Positions 37,400-46,210 of a DNA stretch of 64,000 nucleotides are shown one piece after another; positions within the stretch are counted from its first letter, which is position 1, and the number at the start of each line of letters is the position of its first letter. Position numbers and translations under genes: made by a program. The stretch spans positions 14,787 through 78,786 of the forward strand of contig CAVQCA010000022.1 of the NCBI GenBank assembly GCA_963710815.1, read 5' to 3'. Origin of the DNA: CAVQCA01 sp963710815 (GTDB lineage: Bacteria > Pseudomonadota > Gammaproteobacteria > UBA9214). The notes below the pieces were generated by a model. That model was not told the origin of the DNA. It ran no database searches and saw nothing but the letters and a program-made list of their open reading frames with translations.

Positions 37400-38322
37400 T
37401 GCGTCTTCTCTGTCGCGGTGGCGGGGGCGTCCGCTCCGTGCGCCGCCGCTTTTCCGGGGGGCTTGTTCCCCGCCGGGGCGATGGCAGGCTTCAGGACATG
37501 GGTTTCTCCCGGCCATACCAGCAGGACTTCGCGACTGCGGTCCAGGCGTGCGGTGGGTGTTGCCGTGACCTGCGCGAAGGATTGTCCGGGGTCATGCGTG
37601 ACGGATTCCACGATGGCCACCGGGTAGCCGGGCGGGAACTTGCCGCCCAGGCCTGAAGTGGTCAGCAGGTCACCGGGCCGTATGTCGGCGTTGTTCGCAA
37701 TGTAGGGCAGATCCAGCCGGTTGATGGTCCCGCTGCCTATGGCGATGGTCCGCATGCCGTTGCGGTTGACCTGCACCGGGATGGCGTGCGAGGTATCGGT
37801 GATCAGCAGGGCGGTAGAGGTGTAGGGCCCGACATGGATCACCTGGCCCATCACGCCATTGGCATCGAGCAGCGGCTGGCCCTGGTAGATGTTGTCCAGT
37901 TCACCCTTGTTGATGACGACCTGGTGCTGATAGGGGTCGAGATTGACTGACAGAAGCTCCGCCACCAGGATTTTCTTGCCGACCTGGAAGGATGAGTCGA
38001 GCAGCTCGCGCAGGCGGATGTTCTCGACCTCCAGCGACTGCAGTTTCAGCGTCTGGGCCTTGAGCATCAGGATCTGGGTGCGCAGGCTGGCGTTCTCCTC
38101 CTGCAGCTTGCGGCGCGTGGCCAGGGATTCGCTGAACCACCCGTAGACCGAAACGGGCAGCTCCACGATCATCTGCAGCGGGTAGACCACCACCGACAGG
38201 CTGGCGCGCAACGACTCGATGTGCTGCTGGCGGTGGTCCATCGTCATCAGCACGACCGACAGGATGACGAACACGACCAGTCGCGCGGTAATCGAGGGAC
38301 CCTGTGTGAAAATCAGCTTCAT
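37396..38322 (-). CDS. mreC: Rod shape-determining protein MreC
   Basis: 308 residues from ATG 38322 (MKLIFTQGPS). One membrane helix (ITARLVVFVILSVVLMTMDH), a coiled coil (LQEENASLRTQILMLKAQTL) and paired beta-barrels with DANGVMGQVIHVGP and SGLGGKFPPGYPVAIV. The C-terminal tail is Ala/Pro/Lys-rich. It links MreB to PBP2 in the periplasm. GGTGAT precedes the start. Confidence 0.95.
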   Translation of the reverse strand: MKLIFTQGPSITARLVVFVILSVVLMTMDHRQQHIESLRASLSVVVYPLQMIVELPVSVYGWFSESLATRRKLQEENASLRTQILMLKAQTLKLQSLEVENIRLRELLDSSFQVGKKILVAELLSVNLDPYQHQVVINKGELDNIYQGQPLLDANGVMGQVIHVGPYTSTALLITDTSHAIPVQVNRNGMRTIAIGSGTINRLDLPYIANNADIRPGDLLTTSGLGGKFPPGYPVAIVESVTHDPGQSFAQVTATPTARLDRSREVLLVWPGETHVLKPAIAPAGNKPPGKAAAHGADAPATATEKTQ

Positions 38323-38434
38323 GGGATCACCTCTTGGTAAAGTGGCGCCGGTCCGCAAGCGAAGGATGCCTTGCGACGGTTGGCCTGCAATTCCAGCTAA
38401 CTTGCCCCGTCAGGGTGGCATGGCGTTGCCGCGG

Positions 38435-39484
38435 TTATTCCACGGTGAAGACGTCTCCTCCCCGCTCGTCGAACATTTCCAGGGCGCGTCCGCCGCCGCG
38501 CGCAACGCAGGTGAGCGGGTCGTCGGCCACGACCACCGGCAGCCCGGTTTCCTCCATCAGCAGGCGGTCGATGTCGCGCAGCAGCGCCCCGCCGCCGGTG
38601 AGCACGATGCCGCGTTCGGCGACATCGGAGCCGAGTTCGGGCGGCGTCTGCTCGAGCGCCGTCTTTACGGCGCCGACGATGCCGGCCAGCGGCTCCTGCA
38701 GTGATTCCAGGATCTCGTTGCTGTTCAATGTGAAGGGGCGGGGGATTCCCTGGGAGAGATTGCGCCCCTTCACCTCGATCTCCCTGACCTCCTTGCCGGG
38801 GTAGGCGGAGCCGATTTCGTGCTTGATGCGCTCTGCGGTCGACTCGCCGATCAGGGTGCCGTAGTTGCGTCGCACGTAGTTGATGATGGCGTCATCGAAG
38901 CGGTCGCCGCCGATGCGCACCGATGATGAGTAAACGATGCCGTTCAGGGAGATGACCGCGACTTCCGAGGTCCCGCCGCCGATGTCCAGCACCATGGAGC
39001 CGCGCGCCTCATCGACCGGCATGCCGGCGCCGATGGCCGCAGCCATCGGCTCCTCGATCAGGTAGACCTCGCGCGCGCCGGCCCCGGACGCCGATTCACG
39101 GATGGCGCGGCGCTCCACCTGGGTCGAGCCGCAGGGCACACAGATCAGGACGCGCGGGCTTGGCTTGAAGAAACGCGCCTCGTGCACCTTGTGGATGAAG
39201 TGCTGCAGCATCTTCTCGGTGATGGTGAAATCCGCGATCACGCCGTCTTTCAGCGGACGGATGGCGGTGATGTTGCCGGGGGTGCGGCCCAGCATCAGCT
39301 TGGCCTCCGCACCCACAGCGGCGATGCTCTTCGGGCCGCCGGGACCGCGGTCCTGACGTATCGCGACCACCGAAGGCTCGTCGAGGACAATGCCCTGACC
39401 GCGCACGTAAATCAGGGTATTGGCGGTACCCAGGTCGATAGACAGGTCGTTAGAGAACAGGCCGAATAAACTTTTGAGCACCAT
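38435..39484 (-). CDS. mreB: Rod shape-determining actin MreB
   Basis: 349 residues, full length. The actin-fold signatures FSNDLSIDLGTANTLIYVRG, ALLRDIDRLL and DIGGGTSEVAVISLNGIV are clear. MreB filaments under the inner membrane position the elongasome. It is the first gene of the minus-strand operon mreB-mreC-mreD-mrdA-rodA-mltB-rlpA-dacA-dat. Its promoter must lie in the short divergent gap to gatC (39485-39619). Confidence 0.97.
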   Translation of the reverse strand: MVLKSLFGLFSNDLSIDLGTANTLIYVRGQGIVLDEPSVVAIRQDRGPGGPKSIAAVGAEAKLMLGRTPGNITAIRPLKDGVIADFTITEKMLQHFIHKVHEARFFKPSPRVLICVPCGSTQVERRAIRESASGAGAREVYLIEEPMAAAIGAGMPVDEARGSMVLDIGGGTSEVAVISLNGIVYSSSVRIGGDRFDDAIINYVRRNYGTLIGESTAERIKHEIGSAYPGKEVREIEVKGRNLSQGIPRPFTLNSNEILESLQEPLAGIVGAVKTALEQTPPELGSDVAERGIVLTGGGALLRDIDRLLMEETGLPVVVADDPLTCVARGGGRALEMFDERGGDVFTVE

Positions 39485-39619
39485 GGAGTCCTTGTCCGCG
39501 CAGGGCGGCTGACCATAAAGTGGGGTAATCTATCAACGGGGGGCGCTTTGGGCAAGGAGTCAATTGTGCTACCTTTGCGGCCCTGTCAAGAACCACTCGT
39601 ACCGTTGCCGGAGTCCTGT

Positions 39620-39907
39620 ATGGCGCTTGAAGCCTCGCAAGTCGAAAAGATCGCTCACCTTGCTCGTCTGGGCATCGATGCGGATGACATCCCCGGCTAC
39701 GCACGCAACCTGTCGAGCATCCTCGCGTTTGTCGAGCAGTTGAACAGCATGGATACGACCGGGGTGGAGCCCCTTGCCCACCCGCTGGAGGCCACGCAGC
39801 GGCTGCGTCCCGACGCGGTGACCGAGCCGGATGAACGGGAGAAATTCCAGCGATGCGCTCCCCTGACCGAGGGCGGCCTGTACCTGGTCCCCAGGGTGAT
39901 CGAGTGA
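39620..39907 (+). CDS. gatC: Aspartyl/glutamyl-tRNA amidotransferase subunit C
   Basis: 95 residues from ATG 39620 (MALEASQVEKIAHLARLGID). Helical N-terminus, then MDTTGVEPLAHPLE and the closing FQRCAPLTEGGLYLVPRVIE. GatC wraps the GatA-GatB interface of the transamidase that makes Gln-tRNA and Asn-tRNA. The frame is open upstream to 39548, but this start fits the family. A repeat separates it from gatA. Confidence 0.95.
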   Translation: MALEASQVEKIAHLARLGIDADDIPGYARNLSSILAFVEQLNSMDTTGVEPLAHPLEATQRLRPDAVTEPDEREKFQRCAPLTEGGLYLVPRVIE

Positions 39908-39927
39908 CTTCAGAGAGATGGTCGGTT

Positions 39928-40036
39928 TAGTATCCATTCACAAATACCTCTTTCACCGCAAAGACGCAAAGGACGCAGAGAAATTCTTTAATGAAAACAA
40001 TTGATCGCTTTGCGTTCTTTGCGCCTTTGCGGTGAG
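39928..40036. repeat. MITE-like repeat family 1, copy D, within the gat operon
   Basis: Left end TAGTATCCATTCACAAA, then arms TTCACCGCAAAGACGCAAAG and CTTTGCGTTCTTTGCGCC, ending TTTGCGGTGA. It lies between gatC and gatA, which must be expressed together. Confidence 0.85.
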
Positions 40037-40101
40037 TGTATTTCCGTGGCAATTGACAGAGGCCTGGATTTCGTCAGTGTCCTTCGACTCAGAATCCATT
40101 T

Positions 40102-41556
40102 ATGCACCGGAAAAGCCTAGTTGAGTTGTCCGCCGCCCTCGGGCGCGGCGAGTTCTCCAGCGAAGAACTCACCCGCGCCTGCCTGGCGCGGATCGGGGCG
40201 CTGGACGGGCAGCTCAATAGTTTCATCACCGTGACCGGGGAACAGGCGCTCGCGCAGGCGCGTGCGGCGGATGCACGCCTGCGGGCCGGCGAGGCGGGGC
40301 CGCTCACCGGCATCCCGTTCGCCCACAAGGACATCTTCTGCACCGAGGGTGTTCGCACCAGTTGCGGCTCGCGCATGCTGGATAACTTCGTGGCCCCGTA
40401 CGACGCCACCGTGACGCAGAAACTGAAGGCCGCCGGGGCGGTGATGATCGGCAAGACCAATATGGATGAGTTCGCCATGGGTTCGTCCAACGAGACCAGC
40501 TTCTACGGCCCGGTGAAAAACCCCTGGGACACGGCTACGGTCCCTGGCGGATCCTCCGGCGGGTCGGCCGCGGCGGTGGCCGCGCGGCTGGTTCCCGCCG
40601 CCACCGGTACGGACACCGGCGGTTCGATCCGCCAGCCGGCCGCCCTGTGCGGCATCACCGGCCTGAAACCGACCTACGGGCGCGTGTCGCGCTACGGCAT
40701 GATCGCGTTCGCCTCCAGCCTCGATCAGGGCGGGCCGTTCGCGCGCACCGCCGAGGACGCGGCGGTACTGCTGGGCACGATGGCCGGCTTCGATCCGCGC
40801 GATTCCACCAGCGTGGACCGGCCGGTCGATGACTACCGGGCGGGCCTGGGCGCCTCCCTGCGGGGCCTGCGCATCGGCCTGCCGAAGGAATTTTTCGGAG
40901 AGGGGCTGGATGGCGCCGTGGCGGCAGCGGTCGAGTCCGCCCTGGCCCAGTATCAAGGGCTGGGCGCGACCGTGGTCGACATCAGCCTGCCCAACAGCGC
41001 ACTGTCGGTACCGGCCTATTACGTGGTCGCGCCGGCCGAATGTTCATCCAACCTGTCGCGTTTCGACGGTGTGCGCTACGGCTACCGGGCGGAAAATCCG
41101 CACGACCTGGAGGACCTGTACAAGCGCTCGCGCGGCGAGGGATTCGGCGCCGAGGTCAAGCGCCGCATCATGATCGGCACCTACGCGTTGTCGGCCGGTT
41201 ACTACGATGCCTACTATCTCAAGGCGCAGCAGGTGCGTCGTCTGATCCGCGAGGATTTCCTGCGCGCCTTCGAGCAGGTCGACGTCATCATGGGACCGAC
41301 CTCGCCCGGCGTGGCCTTCCGGCTGGGCGAGAAGGCCGACGACCCGGTGACCATGTACCTGTCCGACATCTACACCATCGCCGTCAATCTCGCCGGGCTG
41401 CCCGGCATGTCCATTCCGGCCGGCTTCGCCGACGGCCTGCCGGTGGGGCTGCAGCTCATCGGCAACTACTTCGACGAGGGGCGTCTGCTTGCTGTCGCGC
41501 ACCAGTACCAGCAGGTCACGGACTGGCACGCGCGCTGCCCGCAGGGTTTCGAGTGA
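40102..41556 (+). CDS. gatA: Aspartyl/glutamyl-tRNA amidotransferase subunit A
   Basis: 484 residues, amidase signature family. The Ser-cisSer-Lys triad lies in FAHKDIFCTEG (Lys) and VPGGSSGGSAAAVAARLVPA with GTDTGGSIRQPAALCG. It releases ammonia from glutamine and channels it to GatB. Length is normal. The ATG has no strong ribosome site; translation may depend on gatC transcripts passing through the repeat upstream. Confidence 0.97.
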   Translation: MHRKSLVELSAALGRGEFSSEELTRACLARIGALDGQLNSFITVTGEQALAQARAADARLRAGEAGPLTGIPFAHKDIFCTEGVRTSCGSRMLDNFVAPYDATVTQKLKAAGAVMIGKTNMDEFAMGSSNETSFYGPVKNPWDTATVPGGSSGGSAAAVAARLVPAATGTDTGGSIRQPAALCGITGLKPTYGRVSRYGMIAFASSLDQGGPFARTAEDAAVLLGTMAGFDPRDSTSVDRPVDDYRAGLGASLRGLRIGLPKEFFGEGLDGAVAAAVESALAQYQGLGATVVDISLPNSALSVPAYYVVAPAECSSNLSRFDGVRYGYRAENPHDLEDLYKRSRGEGFGAEVKRRIMIGTYALSAGYYDAYYLKAQQVRRLIREDFLRAFEQVDVIMGPTSPGVAFRLGEKADDPVTMYLSDIYTIAVNLAGLPGMSIPAGFADGLPVGLQLIGNYFDEGRLLAVAHQYQQVTDWHARCPQGFE

Positions 41557-41574
41557 GCCCCGCAACGGGATGAA

Positions 41575-43032
41575 ATGACGGAGCCGGTGACTGATATGGA
41601 CTGGGAAACGGTAATCGGGCTGGAGATTCACGCCCAGCTCGCCACCCGCAGCAAGATCTTCTCCGGCGCCGCCACCCGCTACGGTGCGGCGCCCAACACG
41701 CAGGCCTGCGCCGTGGACCTCGGCCTGCCGGGTGTGCTGCCGGTGCTGAACGAAGAGGTGGTGCGCATGGCTGCCAGTTTCGGTCTTGCCATCCATGCCA
41801 CCGTGGCGCCGCGCTGCGTGTTCGCGCGCAAGAACTATTTCTATCCCGACCTGCCCAAGGGCTACCAGATCAGCCAGTACGAGCTGCCCATCGTGCATGA
41901 CGGCTACATCGACATCGAGCCGGACGAACAGTCCAGCCGGCGCATCGGCATCACCCGCGCCCACCTCGAGGAGGACGCCGGCAAGTCGCTGCACGAGGAT
42001 TTTCACGGCATGACCGGGATCGACCTCAACCGCGCCGGCACGCCGCTGCTGGAAATCGTCTCGGAACCGGACCTGCGTTCGGCGAAGGAGGCGGTCGCCT
42101 ACATGAAGAAGATCCATGCGCTGGTGCGCTACCTGGAGATCTGCGACGGCAACATGCAGGAAGGCTCATTTCGCTGCGACGCCAATGTCTCCGTGCGCCC
42201 GCAGGGGCAGGCGGCCTTCGGCACGCGCGCTGAACTCAAGAACATCAATTCCTTTCGCTTCGTGGAGCAGGCCATCAACTACGAGGTCGAGCGCCAGATC
42301 GCCCTGATCGAGGGGGGAGGGCAGGTGGTGCAGGAGACCCGGTTGTTCGATCCCGCCAGGCAGGAAACCCGGCCGATGCGCACCAAGGAAGAGGCCAACG
42401 ATTACCGCTATTTTCCGGATCCGGACTTGCTGCCGGTGGAGATCGACGCGGCGTTTCTCGAGACGGTGGCGGCCACGTTACCGGAACTACCCGACGCCAA
42501 ACGCCAGCGGTTCCTGGGGGACTATGGCCTGTCGGCCTACGACGCCGGTGTGCTCACCGCGACGCGGGAACTGGCGGATTATTTCGAGGCTACCGTGGCC
42601 GCCGCGGGCGTACCGGGCAAACTGGCCGCCAACTGGGTGACCGGGGAACTGGCCGGCGCGTTGAACCGGGCGGGCCGGGAAATCGGCGACAGCCCGCTCG
42701 CCGCGGCGGCACTGGCCGGCCTGTTGCGGCGCATCGAGGACGGTACCCTTTCCGGCAAACTCGCCAAGCAGGTGTTCGAGGCGATGTGGAGCGGCGCGGG
42801 GAGCGCCGATGAGGTGATTGAACAGCAGGGGCTCCGGCAGATCACTGACACCTCCGCCATCGAAGGGGTCATCCGGGACATTCTGGAGAAGCACCCGAAG
42901 CAGCTTGAGCAATACCGCGGCGGCCAGGAAAAGCTGCTCGGCTTTTTCGTCGGCCAGGTCATGAAGGCCACGCAGGGCAAGGCCAATCCCGCCCAGGTCA
43001 ACGAGTTGCTGAAGAAACTCATCGGCGGCTAA
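41575..43032 (+). CDS. gatB: Aspartyl/glutamyl-tRNA amidotransferase subunit B
   Basis: 485 residues. The start of the GatB domain (MDWETVIGLEIHAQLATRSK) lies eight codons in; ATG 41575 or 41596 are both possible. Further blocks: FYPDLPKGYQISQYE, HLEEDAGKS, VNRAG-like DLNRAGTPLLEIVSEPD and the C-terminal YqeY-like tail domain. It phosphorylates and amidates Glu-tRNA-Gln or Asp-tRNA-Asn. Confidence 0.97.
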   Translation: MTEPVTDMDWETVIGLEIHAQLATRSKIFSGAATRYGAAPNTQACAVDLGLPGVLPVLNEEVVRMAASFGLAIHATVAPRCVFARKNYFYPDLPKGYQISQYELPIVHDGYIDIEPDEQSSRRIGITRAHLEEDAGKSLHEDFHGMTGIDLNRAGTPLLEIVSEPDLRSAKEAVAYMKKIHALVRYLEICDGNMQEGSFRCDANVSVRPQGQAAFGTRAELKNINSFRFVEQAINYEVERQIALIEGGGQVVQETRLFDPARQETRPMRTKEEANDYRYFPDPDLLPVEIDAAFLETVAATLPELPDAKRQRFLGDYGLSAYDAGVLTATRELADYFEATVAAAGVPGKLAANWVTGELAGALNRAGREIGDSPLAAAALAGLLRRIEDGTLSGKLAKQVFEAMWSGAGSADEVIEQQGLRQITDTSAIEGVIRDILEKHPKQLEQYRGGQEKLLGFFVGQVMKATQGKANPAQVNELLKKLIGG

Positions 43033-43092
43033 GTTTTACCATTGGTTCTGCATGTGGCCGGGCAGGCGTGTCCACTCTCGACCATGGCTATC

Positions 43093-43226
43093 CAGTGTTC
43101 GTTCATAAACATCGTTTTCACCGCAAAGACGCAAAGTTCGCAAAGAAGGTCATTAACATAAACACATAATGGCTTTGCGTTCTTTGCGTCTTTGCGGTGA
43201 GTCAATTTCTTTATGGATAGCCACTA
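43093..43226. repeat. MITE-like repeat family 1, copy E
   Basis: Outer ends CAGTGTTCGTTCATAAAC and, inverted, TTATGGATAGCCACTA; inner arms TTCACCGCAAAGACGCAAAG and CTTTGCGTCTTTGCGGTGAG. One of the most complete copies. It lies between gatB and pdxB, ending seven bases before the pdxB start. Confidence 0.88.
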
Positions 43227-43232
43227 CCTACG

Positions 43233-44396
43233 ATGAAAATCATTGCTGATGAGAACATACCCGCCGTGGCGCAGGCCTTCGGGACGCTGGGGGAGGTGAC
43301 GCTGCTCCCCGGACGGGGCCTTCGCGCAGAGGACGTGCGCGCGGCCGATGTCCTGCTGGTGCGTTCGGTCACACGCGTCGACCGGGAGTTGCTCGAGGGC
43401 TCCCGGGTGCGCTTCATCGGTTCGGCGACCATCGGTTTCGATCATGTCGACCGGGACTACCTGCAGTCGCGGGCGATCGGCTTCGCCACGGCGCCCGGCA
43501 GCAATGCCACCTCGGCGGCGGAATACGTGGTCAGCGCGCTGCTCGCGCTGGGCGAACGAGAGGGGTTCAGGCTGGCCGGGCGCACCGTCGGTATTGTCGG
43601 TTGCGGCAATGTCGGCTCCCGGGTGCGCGACCGGCTGACGGCGCTGGGATGTCAATGCCTCATTAATGACCCGCCGCTTCAGGAGCGTGCCGGACACGGC
43701 GGGTTTGTCGGGCTGGATGCCGTCCTGCAGGCGGATATCATCAGCCTCCACGTGCCGCTGAAGAAGGCGGGGCGGCATCCCACCTGGCATCTCTTCGATG
43801 CCGCGCTACTGCGGCGGCTCAAGCCGGGCGCCGTGCTGATCAACACCTCGCGCGGCGCCGTGGTCGACAATGCGGCACTGGATGCCCTGCTGACGACACG
43901 CCCGGACCTCTCCGTGGTGCTGGATGTATGGGAGGGGGAGCCGTCGATCAGCATGGCCCTGCTCGAGAAGGTCGACCTGGGGACGGCGCACATCGCCGGT
44001 TACAGCCTGGACGGCAAGCTGCGCGGCACGGAGATGATTTACCGCGCTGCCTGCGACTATTTCGGTTATACGCCGCGCTGGAATGCCGCGGACGTGCTCC
44101 CCGCCGCGGAATCGCTGGACTTGAGAGGCGGCACCGGCGTTGATGCAATCGAGCGGTTGCGCGAAGCGGTGTTCCGCATCTACGACGTCCGCGCGGATGA
44201 TGCCCGCCTGCGCGGCCTGCTGATGCTGACGCCGGAGGAACAACCCGCCGTTTTCGACCGCTTGCGCAAGGACTATCCGCAGCGCCGCGAATTCGCCGTC
44301 ACGACCGCAGTCGTCGATGGCACCGACGATGCGTTGGAGAATCTACTGCGGGGCATCGGCTTCAATGTGCTCGACGACAGCGCCCCGGATACTTGA
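43233..44396 (+). CDS. pdxB: Erythronate-4-phosphate dehydrogenase PdxB
   Basis: 387 residues. Starts MKIIADENIPAVAQAFGTLG, typical of PdxB. NAD-binding motif VGIVGCGNVGSRVRDRL, GAVLINTSRGAVVDNAAL and the catalytic histidine block GTAHIAGYSLDGKLRGTEM, then the PdxB-specific C-terminal dimerisation domain. It catalyses the second step of DXP-dependent pyridoxal phosphate synthesis. The ATG begins only seven bases after a repeat, so its ribosome site lies in the repeat's right end. Confidence 0.96.
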   Translation: MKIIADENIPAVAQAFGTLGEVTLLPGRGLRAEDVRAADVLLVRSVTRVDRELLEGSRVRFIGSATIGFDHVDRDYLQSRAIGFATAPGSNATSAAEYVVSALLALGEREGFRLAGRTVGIVGCGNVGSRVRDRLTALGCQCLINDPPLQERAGHGGFVGLDAVLQADIISLHVPLKKAGRHPTWHLFDAALLRRLKPGAVLINTSRGAVVDNAALDALLTTRPDLSVVLDVWEGEPSISMALLEKVDLGTAHIAGYSLDGKLRGTEMIYRAACDYFGYTPRWNAADVLPAAESLDLRGGTGVDAIERLREAVFRIYDVRADDARLRGLLMLTPEEQPAVFDRLRKDYPQRREFAVTTAVVDGTDDALENLLRGIGFNVLDDSAPDT

Positions 44397-44427
44397 ATCT
44401 CTACGGTAGGGCGCCTGCAGAAATAAT

Positions 44428-44535
44428 CTCACCGCAAAGACGCAAAGAGCGCAAAGTCTTTAATTGTTTTCGTTAAAGAATTTCTCTGCGTCCTTCGCGT
44501 CTTTGCGGTGAAAGCGGTGTTATGGATGAATACTA
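44428..44535. repeat. MITE-like repeat family 1, copy F, forming the moeB 3' end
   Basis: Arms TCACCGCAAAGACGCAAAG and CGTCTTTGCGGTGA; right outer end ATGGATGAATACTA. It lies between convergent pdxB and moeB, and the moeB frame reads through almost the entire element. Confidence 0.86.
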
Positions 44536-45292
44536 TGTTTGACGCGGCGTGATCGCCGCAGACCGGGCAGTGCGGGTCACGTCGCAGCTTCAGCGTGCGC
44601 CATTCATGGACGGCGCCGTCGAAGACGACCAGGCGCCCGCACAGTGTTTCACCCAGTCCAAGCAGTACCTTGAGCGCCTCGAGGGCCTGCAGGCTGCCGA
44701 TAATGCCCACGATCGGCGCAAGCACCCCGTTTTCGCTGCAGGTCTGGTCTTCCTGTTCACCCGCGTGGTACAGGCAGGCGTAGCAGGGGCTGTCATCCCG
44801 CCCCGGAAGAAACACGGCGATCTGGCCTTCGAGGCGCACGGCCGCACCCGAAACCAGCGGCGTGTGATGTGCGACGCAGGCGGCATTCACCGCGAAGCGG
44901 GTTTCAAAGTTATCGCTGCAGTCCAGCACCACATCCGCACTCGCGACTTCCTCTTCAAGTCGGTACCCCTGCAGGCATTCTGTGATCGGGGTGACGCGAA
45001 CGTCGGGGTTGATCATCGCCAGTGTGTCGGACGCCGAGGCGACCTTTGGCCGTCCGATGTCGCTCTGGTGATGCAGGATCTGGCGCTGCAGGTTGGACAG
45101 TTCCACCCGGTCCGGGTCGGTGATGACGATCTGCCCGACCCCGGCCGCGGCCAGGTAGATGGCGGCCGGAGAGCCCAGGCCGCCGGCGCCGATCAGCAGC
45201 GCGCGTGAGCCGAGCAGGGTGTCCTGACCCGCGACATCGACCTGCGGCAACAGGATCTGCCGGCTGTAGCGCAATAACTGGCTGTCATCCAT
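44429..45292 (-). CDS. moeB: Molybdopterin-synthase adenylyltransferase MoeB, with a repeat-derived tail
   Basis: 287 residues from ATG 45292 (MDDSQLLRYSRQILLPQVDV). E1-like fold: LLIGAGGLGSPAAIYLAAAGVG, DPDRVELSNLQRQILH, DVVLDCSDNFETRFAVN, and the zinc pairs CYAC and CPVC. It activates MoaD (or ThiS-like carriers) by adenylation. The normal end is near CPVCGDHAAS; the next 35 or so residues (FTAKTRRTQRNSLTKTIKDF and on) are encoded by the inserted repeat, which also gives the stop. In Pseudomonas moeB follows prmC, as it nearly does here. Confidence 0.93.
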   Translation of the reverse strand: MDDSQLLRYSRQILLPQVDVAGQDTLLGSRALLIGAGGLGSPAAIYLAAAGVGQIVITDPDRVELSNLQRQILHHQSDIGRPKVASASDTLAMINPDVRVTPITECLQGYRLEEEVASADVVLDCSDNFETRFAVNAACVAHHTPLVSGAAVRLEGQIAVFLPGRDDSPCYACLYHAGEQEDQTCSENGVLAPIVGIIGSLQALEALKVLLGLGETLCGRLVVFDGAVHEWRTLKLRRDPHCPVCGDHAASNIVFIHNTAFTAKTRRTQRNSLTKTIKDFALFASLR

Positions 45293-45298
45293 CGCAGT

Positions 45299-45436
45299 TA
45301 CAGGTCCATCCACAAACAAATGAACTCACCGCAGAGACGCAAAGAGCGCAGAGAATCCCCTGATAAAAAAGCAATTAATTACCTCTGCGTGCTTTGCGTC
45401 TCTGCGGTGAATGAGGGTGTTTATCGACGGATACTG
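45299..45436. repeat. MITE-like repeat family 1, copy G
   Basis: Left end TACAGGTCCATCCACAAAC, arms CTCACCGCAGAGACGCAAAG and CTTTGCGTCTCTGCGGTGAA, right end TTTATCGACGGATACT. It separates the 130-residue gene from moeB on the minus strand, starting seven bases before the moeB ATG. Confidence 0.86.
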
Positions 45437-45446
45437 CCTGGATTCC

Positions 45447-45839
45447 TTAGAGGTAACGCCGCAGGTATTCCGGGCGATGATCGCGGCAGCCGTGCGGGCG
45501 GTGCAGATAGCGTGCGATGAATGCATCGCGCGTGTATTCCGCCTGATCGTGCATGCTCTCGGTGCACTCGATGTCCTCGAGGTAATAACAGAGGCCACGC
45601 ATGAAGCGGCAGTAGAAATTGGTTTGCAGATGGTAGCCCAGTTCCCTTAGCAGGGCCTCGATGATCTGCATGGTGATCTGGCGGACGTTGTAGCTGACCC
45701 TGATGCGGCCTGGACCCAGGACCTGGACGCGAACCACCCCCTTCACGTCATGCAGCAACTCGGCGACGGACTCGGTGATGTTGGGGTCCGGTTCATCCCG
45801 ACTCAGACGTATGGTCCTGTGTTTCAGTTTTTCGCTCAC
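45447..45839 (-). CDS. Hypothetical protein with HMA-like ferredoxin fold
   Basis: 130 residues. The first 75 residues fit a beta-alpha-beta pattern like heavy-metal-associated domains (VKGVVRVQVLGPGRIRVSYN, then MQIIEALLRELGYHL), but the CxxC metal motif is missing. The C-terminal half (FYCRFMRGLCYYLEDIECTE) is Cys- and aromatic-rich and unfamiliar. It lies between prmC and moeB on the same strand, flanked by repeats on both sides, which suggests it is an insertion in the usual prmC-moeB order. Function unknown. Confidence 0.7.
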   Translation of the reverse strand: MSEKLKHRTIRLSRDEPDPNITESVAELLHDVKGVVRVQVLGPGRIRVSYNVRQITMQIIEALLRELGYHLQTNFYCRFMRGLCYYLEDIECTESMHDQAEYTRDAFIARYLHRPHGCRDHRPEYLRRYL

Positions 45840-45920
45840 GTTTTTATCCTAGCCCGATGGGCGTAAATAGCAACCTCCGCCTGCGCCTCGTCCCTGATTT
45901 TCCTGATTAAAAATAATAAA

Positions 45921-46152
45921 TGGCCACGGAAGCACACGGAAGCACACGGAAAGTAAAAAAGTGAAAGGTGAAAAAGTGAAAAAAACCTGCAGTCCACTGA
46001 TGCTACAGAGAGTTATACCCTGCAGGAGATATCGCGTGCAGTATTTCGATGCACTGCATGGGCAATGAACTCTCGACATCAATGCACCAGCCAGTGCCTG
46101 AAGGTTTTTCACTTCTTACTTCTACTTATTTTTCCGTGTGCTTCCGTGGCCA
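45921..46152. repeat. Long imperfect inverted repeat, 232 bases (family 2 core, expanded)
   Basis: Outer arms GGCCACGGAAGCACACGGAA and TTCCGTGTGCTTCCGTGGCC are perfect. Pairing resumes inwards: AAAGTGAAAAAAACCT with AGGTTTTTCACTT, ACTGATG and GAGAGTT with AACTCTC and CATCAAT, CCCTGCAG with CTGCATGGG, and GTGCA with TGCAC at the tip. The whole element could fold as one hairpin. It lacks the TTAAGGC direct repeats of the other family 2 copies. Confidence 0.8.
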
Positions 46153-46210
46153 TTCCCGGGCGGGCTGAATGGAATCCCGGTAATCAGGCAACGGTAGTCT
46201 CACGAGCGGA

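Noticed and set aside
41044..42117. 357-residue minus-strand frame across gatA and gatB
   Set aside because: Crosses two conserved genes on the other strand; GC shadow.
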